Notes under the pieces: model-generated | Seen by the model: only the letters and a program-made list of their open reading frames with translations | Told to the model about the DNA's origin: nothing | Database searches by the model: none | Position numbers and translations under genes: made by a program | In this document: piece by piece, positions 8,987-15,660 of the stretch | Numbering within the stretch: the stretch's first letter is position 1 | Layout: every line of letters begins with the position of its first letter | From: an uncultured Clostridia bacterium | GTDB taxonomy: Bacteria; Bacillota; Clostridia; Oscillospirales; Ruminococcaceae | Length of the DNA: 64,000 bases | Assembly (NCBI GenBank): GCA_947383835.1 | Contig: CANDEV010000001.1 | Span: 62,001-126,000 of the forward strand | Direction: 5' to 3'

Positions 8987-9484
8987 TTATAGAAGCTTAA
9001 CCATTCTGCACCTTCCCCACATTTCATCTTTGAACATAAAGGCATTTCGTTCTTCATTTTCAAGAACAAACCCAGCTTTTTCATAGCATTTTCGTGCTGG
9101 TTTATTGGCGTCAAATACAACAAGCTTTAGCAACGATACTTTCTTATCAGATGAAAGATAATCGGAAATGTATTTCACCATACTTGTACCAATGCCATTT
9201 CCTCGCAGTTTATTATTGAGTAGAATAAATTTTAAAAATCCGCTGTTATCAAGCTTATTTACAGAACATACAAAAAAACCTAACGGGCAATCATCATTAT
9301 CTGTCACCATATAGGCAGTGTCATTATAATCTCTGTTATGTGTATTAAGTACACTATTAAAATTTTCGTATTTCAATGGGTACTCAAACCTTCCGGCACA
9401 CCACAAATAATGTGTTTTTTCATTTTGTATCCAATTGCTGATAAAATAGTAGTCCTTGTCTATTATATATTTTCTGATTTTCAT
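8987..9484 (-). CDS. GNAT family N-acetyltransferase
   Basis: A 165-residue GNAT enzyme transferring an acyl group from acyl-CoA to an amine. Acetyl-CoA-binding motif A is seen as FILLNNKLRGNGIGTSMVKY (R/Q-x-x-G-x-G/A: RGNGIG), followed by KLVVFDANKPARKCYEKAGF, the typical motif B. GGAG lies nine bases before the ATG. The gene is AT-rich and sits between two degenerate tRNA-Leu fragments, so it may have arrived by transfer. Substrate unknown. Confidence 0.85.
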   Translation of the reverse strand: MKIRKYIIDKDYYFISNWIQNEKTHYLWCAGRFEYPLKYENFNSVLNTHNRDYNDTAYMVTDNDDCPLGFFVCSVNKLDNSGFLKFILLNNKLRGNGIGTSMVKYISDYLSSDKKVSLLKLVVFDANKPARKCYEKAGFVLENEERNAFMFKDEMWGRCRMVKLL

Positions 9485-9552
9485 GTTTTATCTCCGTTAA
9501 ATCATAATTAATCTTTGTCGCTGATAAACCGAAAACCCTCACTATAGTATCA

Positions 9553-9590
9553 CTATCCAAATCCGGCGCATCTGCCAATTCTGCCATACC
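9553..9590 (-). repeat. degenerate tRNA-Leu 5' half, copy 2
   Basis: About 31 of 38 positions match the intact tRNA-Leu; the clearest block is CATCTGCCAATTCTGCCATA. The second copy, together with the one at 8784-8820, brackets the GNAT gene in the same orientation as the tRNA. Confidence 0.65.
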
Positions 9591-9692
9591 AATATAAATA
9601 CAATTATATTATATCAGAAAACACATATTTTGTCAAGATTTTGCTGCAAATCCCCAATAATCGTTGTTCCTAATACATTTTATGCACAAAAC

Positions 9693-9721
9693 TTGACATT
9701 TTTTATGCCTTGGGTTATAAT
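9693..9721 (+). promoter_or_regulatory. consensus promoter for the AIM24-family gene
   Basis: TTGACA (9693-9698), a 17-base spacer and TATAAT (9716-9721): a perfect sigma-A-type promoter about 35 bases before the start codon. The gene is likely strongly expressed. Confidence 0.85.
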
Positions 9722-9756
9722 GATACTATAAATTTTATTGAAAAGGGGTAGTTACC

Positions 9757-10437
9757 ATGCAGTATGAGATCAAAGGCACACCATTTCCCGTTGTGATTTG
9801 CAGGCTTGAAGCAAACGAGACTGTTTGCTGTCAAAAGGGCGGAATGTCCTGGATGTCCCCCAATATGCAGATGTCCACCAACGCAGGCGGAGGTATCGGT
9901 AAGATGTTTTCCCGCGCGGTTTCGGGCGAGTCAATGTTCCAGAACAAGTACACCGCTGTAGGCGGCGTTGGCGAGATAGCGTTCGCTTCCTCCGTTCCGG
10001 GACACATTCTCCCCGTTGATATCTCGGCTTCAAGGACTATTGTTGCACAGAAATCCGCATACCTTGCTTCCAGTCCCTCAGTTGAGCTTAGCATTTTCTT
10101 CCAGAAGAAACTGGGCGCAGGCTTTTTCGGCGGCGAGGGCTTTATTATGCAGAAGCTTAGCGGCAACGGTATAGCTTTCCTTGAAATCGACGGAAGCATT
10201 GTTGAGTACGACCTTGCGGGAAACGAATCCATACTTGTTGACACAGGCTATCTTGCGGCTATGGACGCCACCTGCTCCATTGACATTGAGACCGTAAAGG
10301 GTATCGGCAACGCACTGTTCGGCGGCGAGGGATTTTTCAATACAAGAGTTAGCGGTCCGGGACACGTTTGGCTGCAAACCATGCCTATACTGTCTCTTGC
10401 AGGCTCTATCAGACCTTACATACCTACGGGAAATTGA
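9757..10437 (+). CDS. AIM24 / TIGR00266 family protein
   Basis: A 226-residue soluble beta-rich protein of the AIM24 (TIGR00266) family. The family pattern is visible: YEIKGTPFPVVICRLEANE, then GGMSWMSPNMQM, then GGEGFIMQKLSG repeated later as GGEGFFNTRVSG. The two related halves suggest an internal duplication with pseudo-twofold symmetry. The biochemical role of bacterial members is not established. The gene is monocistronic, with a perfect consensus promoter and a large structured element right after it. Confidence 0.88.
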   Translation: MQYEIKGTPFPVVICRLEANETVCCQKGGMSWMSPNMQMSTNAGGGIGKMFSRAVSGESMFQNKYTAVGGVGEIAFASSVPGHILPVDISASRTIVAQKSAYLASSPSVELSIFFQKKLGAGFFGGEGFIMQKLSGNGIAFLEIDGSIVEYDLAGNESILVDTGYLAAMDATCSIDIETVKGIGNALFGGEGFFNTRVSGPGHVWLQTMPILSLAGSIRPYIPTGN

Positions 10438-10448
10438 TTTGCATAATA

Positions 10449-10570
10449 AAAAAGTCCGAGAATTTAGGCAGGTAACGATACAGAAGTATTGTTATCCATG
10501 GGAGATTTTACCCCTTACAGGCATGGTATGCCTAAACGGGTAAAGGCTCAGCCTTTTTCTCGGACTTTTT
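10449..10570. terminator. structured convergent terminator with a large insertion in its loop
   Basis: A 14-base outer stem (10449-10462 with 10557-10570, core AGTCCGAGAA/TTCTCGGACT) ends in T residues on both strands, so it can terminate both converging transcripts. The loop is unusually large (94 bases) and holds more helices. TTTAGGCA (10463-10470) pairs with TGCCTAAA (10529-10536). GGTAACGATA (10471-10480) pairs imperfectly with 10487-10497. AAAGGC (10542-10547) pairs with GCCTTT (10551-10556). TTTACCC (10507-10513) could form a pseudoknot with GGGTAAA (10538-10544). It may be a small RNA; no known class was recognised. Confidence 0.6.
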
Positions 10571-10574
10571 ATTT

Positions 10575-10958
10575 TTACAGCAATTTTTTGCTCACGTCCG
10601 CCCTAAAGTCCCCCTCAAAATCGGAGTACTCCGCCGCAAGGGTGTAGGTGTCGTCAACCTCCAAATTCACAAAACCTTGATACGCCTTTGCCGCACCGAA
10701 ATTTTCAACAACACCGCCTTTTGAATTGTACAGCACGAAATTTACCGTACCGCTTTTAACATTGGTACTCAAAGAAATTCTTACTCTGCTGCCGCTGTTT
10801 CCACTAAAAGAAATTTCGGAGCTTGCTGTTTTCGGTTCTCCCACGGGGACGCTTATGCTGATATTTCCCAGCGTCTTGCTCCTCATAAGGACGACCGTTG
10901 TCAGAACTGCTCCCAACAGCGCCGCAGACGATAATGATATTATAATTTTTCTTTTCAT
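10575..10958 (-). CDS. small membrane-anchored or secreted protein, unknown function
   Basis: A 127-residue protein with an N-terminal hydrophobic segment (about 5-24, no lipobox) that could be a signal peptide or anchor. It is followed by a beta-rich, Ser/Gly-rich domain with alternating strands (ISISVP, EISFSG, VRISLS, TVNFVLYN). I do not recognise the family. Its start overlaps the end of the upstream CPBP protease gene by four bases, so it is the third gene of that operon. Confidence 0.7.
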   Translation of the reverse strand: MKRKIIISLSSAALLGAVLTTVVLMRSKTLGNISISVPVGEPKTASSEISFSGNSGSRVRISLSTNVKSGTVNFVLYNSKGGVVENFGAAKAYQGFVNLEVDDTYTLAAEYSDFEGDFRADVSKKLL

Positions 10959-11818
10959 ATTTTTTGCACCTCCAACCGCTTTTTATCGGGTACGTACTTT
11001 ATAAAAATAATTACGGCTATAACGGTAAAGCCAATACCGCCTATAATTCCCACCGCGTTAGGACCGATAAACGGATCAGGCTTCGTCTGCATAAAAAGTA
11101 CCGACGGAGAAAATTTATCCATTGCGTTGAGCGCGGCATGGAATACAACGGGACACCACACAGACCATGTTTTTGAAAACAAAAATGCCTCAATAATACC
11201 CAAAATAACACAGTGCAAGGTCATTGCAAAAATTCCCCATACCGGGTGTTCGCTGCCGTAGTTAAAGCCCATAGCAATTATGGGAGCGTGCCAAAGTCCC
11301 CAGATAACCCCGTCGATTATTACTGCAGTCCTGTAACTGAATTTTCGGGTCAGCTTCGGCAGCAGATAACCTCTCCATGCAAATTCTTCTCCGAGACACT
11401 GCAAAAGTCCCATGATAGGATTTATCAGTATCGCCAGCGGTACCATTACCGCAAGCTGTTTGAAATATTCCGTACCTGTTTCGCAGCCAATTTCCAAAGC
11501 GTATTTGGACATAAGCGGCTCAAAATCATTTCTGAAAATTAAAAAATACACGGCTGCGCCGACATATGCGGCAACGGGAGTCCCAAAATACGCCAAAAAG
11601 TACCATTTAAAATTACCCTTAAAATGCGGTTTCAAGTACAGCTCCGCAAAGCCCTCCTTTGTGACAAGCCTTGTTATTATCACGCTTGCCGCAGGGGTAA
11701 ACATCAAAATTGTCAAGAAAATATTATTCTTATAAATATAGTACAAACCGCTGAAAATCGTCAGCAGTATCAGTACCGATACTCCAAAACAGGCAAATCT
11801 TTTTTTCTCGATATTCAT
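10955..11818 (-). CDS. CPBP family intramembrane metalloprotease
   Basis: A 287-residue polytopic membrane protein with the CPBP (Abi/Rce1-like) motifs. These are GEEFAWRGYLLPKL (EExxxR) near residue 145, then LWHAPII and VFHAALNA, whose histidines complete the active site. About eight membrane helices are expected. Such proteins cleave within membranes or act in peptide processing and bacteriocin self-immunity; the substrate here is unknown. It overlaps both neighbours by four bases (ATGA), giving a tightly coupled operon of two CPBP proteins and a small exported protein. Confidence 0.88.
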   Translation of the reverse strand: MNIEKKRFACFGVSVLILLTIFSGLYYIYKNNIFLTILMFTPAASVIITRLVTKEGFAELYLKPHFKGNFKWYFLAYFGTPVAAYVGAAVYFLIFRNDFEPLMSKYALEIGCETGTEYFKQLAVMVPLAILINPIMGLLQCLGEEFAWRGYLLPKLTRKFSYRTAVIIDGVIWGLWHAPIIAMGFNYGSEHPVWGIFAMTLHCVILGIIEAFLFSKTWSVWCPVVFHAALNAMDKFSPSVLFMQTKPDPFIGPNAVGIIGGIGFTVIAVIIFIKYVPDKKRLEVQKI

Positions 11819-12687
11819 GCTGCCGCCTCCCTTGATTTTCTTTTAAGCAAAATCGCCGCGACAACCGTAAAAATAAGGTACGCCCCGATAGAGATAACGG
11901 AAGCCTCCGCGCCGAACTCTCCGCCGGTAATAAGGGTGGATTTGCTTTCAAGAACGTAGTTGAAAATGCAGCTATCCATAGGCTCGGTGTAAATGTTGAG
12001 TATGCCGCTTGCCATGCACATGTTCCATATACTGTGCATGAACGCCGCCGACCAGATACTGCCGCTTTCATATGTCACAAGGGAAAAGAGTATACCTACA
12101 ATGCTGCCTGCAACCAAAAGCTGGATAAAGCTCACAAGGGACAGCTTTCCGTTCAGAGCGTGAGCCGCACCGAAAGCCACGGAGGGTACAATTACCGCCG
12201 CAGCCTTGTTCCACCGCATTTCAAGGGCTTTCATCACAACGCCTCGGAACACGGCTTCTTCCACTGCTCCCACCGCAAGACCTGCTACAAATATTGAAGT
12301 TGTAAGGGAGTCCGCAAGCTGAAATCCGTCCATTTTGGCATTATCCCAATGTCCCGCAGTAAGCAGAAGGCCCCCAACAGCAATGGCAGGCATTATAAAT
12401 GCGGCGACTGCCCAAATAGGCTTGATCTTGTAACGTGTTATACGGCAGTCTGCAAGGGTCGCGCCGAGAAGTTTTCCGCAAAGAAGCTTCAACGCCAAAA
12501 GTGCAAACAACAGATACAAAATCGCTGAAAGGACGTTTCCCGCAGCTTTTGGAAGTCCGAGAGCAATAACTCCGCTGCCCGCCAGCATTGCCAAAAGCTG
12601 GGTCACTATCAAGACTGCTATTGCAGATAATGCTCCGACTATAGCTTTCCATGCTTTGCACGCGGGAATTTTTTCTGTTTTGTTCAT
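11815..12687 (-). CDS. CPBP family intramembrane metalloprotease
   Basis: A 290-residue polytopic membrane protein, the first gene of the operon. CPBP motifs are EEAVFRGVVMKALEMRW (EExxxR), then GAAHALNG and FMHSIWN. It is only distantly similar to the CPBP protein encoded next, so the pair is not a recent duplication. AGGAG lies nine bases before the ATG. Two adjacent CPBP genes with a small exported protein could be a peptide maturation or immunity set, but no precursor peptide gene was found. Confidence 0.88.
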   Translation of the reverse strand: MNKTEKIPACKAWKAIVGALSAIAVLIVTQLLAMLAGSGVIALGLPKAAGNVLSAILYLLFALLALKLLCGKLLGATLADCRITRYKIKPIWAVAAFIMPAIAVGGLLLTAGHWDNAKMDGFQLADSLTTSIFVAGLAVGAVEEAVFRGVVMKALEMRWNKAAAVIVPSVAFGAAHALNGKLSLVSFIQLLVAGSIVGILFSLVTYESGSIWSAAFMHSIWNMCMASGILNIYTEPMDSCIFNYVLESKSTLITGGEFGAEASVISIGAYLIFTVVAAILLKRKSREAAA

Positions 12688-12719
12688 ATTAACACTCCTA
12701 ATAGTTATTGTATAATAAT

Positions 12720-12748
12720 ATTATATATCATATAGTATAGGAGTACAA
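12720..12748 (-). promoter_or_regulatory. promoter of the CPBP operon
   Basis: Minus strand TTGTAC (12748-12743), a 17-base spacer and TATAAT (12725-12720), about 35 bases before the first CPBP start codon. Confidence 0.7.
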
Positions 12749-12770
12749 GCACTTTTAGTTTGCATTTGCA

Positions 12771-12798
12771 AAAAAATAAGCGCAACCAATAGTTGCGC
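12771..12798 (-). terminator. rho-independent terminator
   Basis: On the minus strand GCGCAAC (12798-12792) pairs with GTTGCGC (12786-12780), loop TATTG, followed by TTATTTTTTT. It ends the transcript of the lipoprotein gene at 12805-14169. Confidence 0.85.
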
Positions 12799-12804
12799 GA
12801 TAAA

Positions 12805-14169
12805 TCAATTTGCAATAGACAGCGTAATTTCTCTAAAAAACTCCCCGGTGTCCGCATTGAAGCAGTAAAGCACTTCTCTTTCAGCCGCGTAATAATTCCC
12901 GTCCCGAACGTTTTCCTGCACCTTGACAGCAACGCAGCGAGCAAGTATCGGCTCTAAGGTTTCGAGGTCGCGAACAATGTAAAGATCCATACTCCCGGCA
13001 GCGGTAACGCCCATGCCCTTTAAAGCTTCATAGGCAATATCCGCGCTCGCTTTCGGTTTGACATCAATGTCAATATTTGGAATACAACTTGACCGCAGCT
13101 CCCTTACGCCGCCCTCGTTATCAAGCGTAAGCGAGACCCGCCCCTCATAAACGGGCACTCCCTTGTACACCTGCCGAAACTCGTTTCCGCCCGCGCCTTC
13201 AAACTCATCATAGGCGGACTTGCAGCCCACAAAATTCTTGACCTGCTCTACCGTCCGCAGTTTGCTGTCATTGACGGAAATTTTAAAGGTGCTGAAATTT
13301 CCCTCAATTCGGCTGACAATATCGGGATAATCCTTTGAGTAGTAAATTTCCGTCACGCCCGCGTCGTAAAGCTCCTGTTCATCGGTGTAAATTTTAAATT
13401 CCGCGCCGTAGTCGCCGCGTGAAAAATGCTCCAGAAGCCATGTCCACTCTCGGTAAAGGTCGCTTTTTCCTACCAAACGCAAAAATTCCGCCGCATTGTC
13501 ATCAAGTATATGTCTGCCGTCCGCTTCTGCAAATACAGCCGTTTTCTCGCCGTCCCTCAAAGGGTACAGATAAAATGTTATATCATATACATGGTCTACT
13601 GCGGGTACTGCTTCATCATCAGGTCTTACATAATAATCGCTGTCCCAATCAATTTGGGAAAATTCCTCCATAAGCATTTCACGGTTCATCTGCGAAAAAA
13701 TATTTCCCACAGTCTTAACATTTTCCGCCAAGTCCCAAACCGAATTATCGCAGGAATAAAGCTTGTCGGTAAACGCGTTTACGCCTGCAGTATCGCCCTC
13801 CGAAGCCTTGTACTTCATGGTGTACACCGTTCCGTCCTCAAGAATACAGAAAAAATAACAGGCGGACTCGTCCCTTATACCCTCGTTATAGACCCACCCC
13901 CCTATTGTTACCAATAGATTATCGGTACACAATTCCATAGCATTTTCAGGGTCAAACGCCGTCGTCTCGACAGTTGTTGTACTTTCCACAGCAGCTTCTT
14001 CCACGGTTGCTGCAAAGCTTGTCTCAACGCTTTTTTCCGTAACAATTTCGGTAGCTGTAGCTGTTGTAACACTTATATCCGACGTTTCAGCAACAATGTC
14101 CGCCGAGTTTCCGCAGGAGGAAAACATTGCCGCGGAAATTAACGCTGTCAAAAATTTGAGGTTTTTCAT
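12805..14169 (-). CDS. lipoprotein with FTP/PepSY-like C-terminal domain
   Basis: A 454-residue lipoprotein with signal peptide and lipobox FSSC (Cys19), and a Thr/Glu/Val-rich linker up to about residue 72. The middle part is not recognised. The C-terminal 160 residues (RQVYKGVPVYEGRVSLTLDN, then ASADIAYEALKG, and the ending CFNADTGEFF) resemble the fungalysin/thermolysin propeptide (FTP) and PepSY folds. Such domains often inhibit or chaperone proteases, but no protease domain follows here. Extracytoplasmic, function unknown. Confidence 0.75.
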   Translation of the reverse strand: MKNLKFLTALISAAMFSSCGNSADIVAETSDISVTTATATEIVTEKSVETSFAATVEEAAVESTTTVETTAFDPENAMELCTDNLLVTIGGWVYNEGIRDESACYFFCILEDGTVYTMKYKASEGDTAGVNAFTDKLYSCDNSVWDLAENVKTVGNIFSQMNREMLMEEFSQIDWDSDYYVRPDDEAVPAVDHVYDITFYLYPLRDGEKTAVFAEADGRHILDDNAAEFLRLVGKSDLYREWTWLLEHFSRGDYGAEFKIYTDEQELYDAGVTEIYYSKDYPDIVSRIEGNFSTFKISVNDSKLRTVEQVKNFVGCKSAYDEFEGAGGNEFRQVYKGVPVYEGRVSLTLDNEGGVRELRSSCIPNIDIDVKPKASADIAYEALKGMGVTAAGSMDLYIVRDLETLEPILARCVAVKVQENVRDGNYYAAEREVLYCFNADTGEFFREITLSIAN

Positions 14170-14237
14170 TTTATCACGTCCGTTTTTCTATAAATACAAT
14201 TCAAAAGAGCGAAATTTTTCAACTTGCTTGTGAATTT

Positions 14238-15551
14238 TCAGTCCGCAACAATAACCCCATAGCTTTTGCATATCTCAGGCAGATTCATTGCCACGCCCTT
14301 GCCCGAGGGAACAAGCTCCCAAACGCCGTCCAAGCGTTCAAAATCGCAGGCAAGTATAGTCCTGCAACTGATATTTTTTTCAAGCTTCATACGCATATGG
14401 ACGCCGTTTTCGCAGAGGAAGCTTATCTCGCCGTCTATAAGCTTGTTGAACTGCTGCCAATATTTGTCGCCGTAAATCGAAAACAGCAGGGTCATATGGT
14501 TTACTTTCGCAGGGATATTTCGGAAGTCGATAAACATTGCTCTCTCGCCGCTTTCACTGTCGCTCATGTAGCGGACGCTGCCGCAGGACGACTGCATATT
14601 GCCAAAAAACACCATGCCGCCGTCATCATCGACCTTTCCGCGGTCGTTCAGCATAAACAGATACGCGTCGATGTCCAGATTTATCTGCATTCCCCTGCAA
14701 AGCAGCTCTATGCGGTATTCTCTCGGCGCAAGGGGTATTCTCCTGCCGCTGAAAATTTCCGTCTCGTCATAATTCACCGCTTCGCTTTGCTTGGGGGAAC
14801 GTTCCTCATCGGTCAGCACTACCCTTTCCCTTTCCGGCTTAGGCATTGCCGCAAGGTGCGCCATATCAAGCTCCTCAAGCATTTTTTGATAGGCGTAGGG
14901 AGCTTCTCTGTCCACAGAAAACAAAAGATAATTCTGCGGAGCAGGATCGTCAGCGCCGCCTATTTCGCCGCTTATGAAAATTTTTCTTATAATGCCCGTA
15001 TGCAATGAGGTCACATAAATATTTCCGTAAATAATAGATCCGCTGCGTATCTTCTCAACAGTTAGCGTAATGCTGTTGTAACCCTTTGAAAGAGTATCCT
15101 GTGAAAGCTTTATATCATATACACCGCAGCGTATTTCCGCTTCTGCGGGAGCATACATCTCAACTGAAAATGACTCCTGACGATCTGCGGGAAGCTTGCC
15201 CATATCCAGCATTTTCGGTATGCCCCAGTACTGTTCCTCGCCCTGTATCCCAAGCACCGAGCCATTTACCTCCACCTCCGAAAAGCGTGGATTTTTACCG
15301 TGACAATAAACTGAGATATGCTGCTTCTCTGAAATATTGTCGGCGGTAAGCTCCACCTTTAAATTATTTATCGTAACGCCGTCCGCGTCAATAACAAGCA
15401 CGGGACCCGACGAACTCCACAAAAGCGCACCTCCGCCGTTGACCGTGCAGCTTTTTCGTATGAAAAATCTTCCCTCGAACTCTCCGCAGGGCAGGTTTAC
15501 AACGCCGCCCTTGGGTTCGTCCAGAAGCTTTTGAATATCTATATCCGACAA
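14238..15551 (-). CDS. beta-helix and TerD-domain protein
   Basis: A 437-residue protein starting at TTG (15551) with GGCGGTGAA upstream. The N-terminal 100 residues look like right-handed beta-helix coils (VVNLPCGEFEGRFF, then SCTVNGGG and GVTINNLKVEL). The C-terminal 160 residues match the TerD fold: LDIDAYLFMLNDRGKVDDD and VFFGN, then FRNIPAKVNHMTLLFSIYG. TerD domains bind calcium and belong to tellurite/chemical-stress systems. It is the last gene of the TerY/kinase/phosphatase operon but also has its own palindrome-rich upstream region. No signal peptide, so cytoplasmic. The fusion of a beta-helix to TerD is unusual. Confidence 0.75.
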   Translation of the reverse strand: MSDIDIQKLLDEPKGGVVNLPCGEFEGRFFIRKSCTVNGGGALLWSSSGPVLVIDADGVTINNLKVELTADNISEKQHISVYCHGKNPRFSEVEVNGSVLGIQGEEQYWGIPKMLDMGKLPADRQESFSVEMYAPAEAEIRCGVYDIKLSQDTLSKGYNSITLTVEKIRSGSIIYGNIYVTSLHTGIIRKIFISGEIGGADDPAPQNYLLFSVDREAPYAYQKMLEELDMAHLAAMPKPERERVVLTDEERSPKQSEAVNYDETEIFSGRRIPLAPREYRIELLCRGMQINLDIDAYLFMLNDRGKVDDDGGMVFFGNMQSSCGSVRYMSDSESGERAMFIDFRNIPAKVNHMTLLFSIYGDKYWQQFNKLIDGEISFLCENGVHMRMKLEKNISCRTILACDFERLDGVWELVPSGKGVAMNLPEICKSYGVIVAD

Positions 15552-15581
15552 TATTTCACCGCCTTTTACAGTTTATATCCC

Positions 15582-15649
15582 ATAATTAAACTATCGGTTT
15601 AATTATAATACTATCAGTATCGCAATTATTAAACCATCGGTTTAATAAT
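15582..15649. promoter_or_regulatory. three phased palindromes before the TerD gene
   Basis: Three dyads centred about 20-23 bases apart. They are 15582-15606 (ten-base arms around TATCG), 15608-15620 (ATACT-ATC-AGTAT) and 15625-15649 (eleven-base arms around ATC). The two outer ones share AAAC-YATCG-GTTT. A TATAAT box on the minus strand (15607-15602) lies between the first and second dyads, with no good -35 box. This fits operator sites for a dimeric repressor or activator, not a terminator, because no T-run follows. Confidence 0.65.
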
Positions 15650-15660
15650 CACACTCAAGG

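Noticed and set aside
10449..10570. Resemblance of the minus strand to a TPP riboswitch (GGCTGAG followed by ACCC)
   Set aside because: The other conserved TPP segments and the three-way architecture are missing, and the element lies downstream of both genes, not in a leader.
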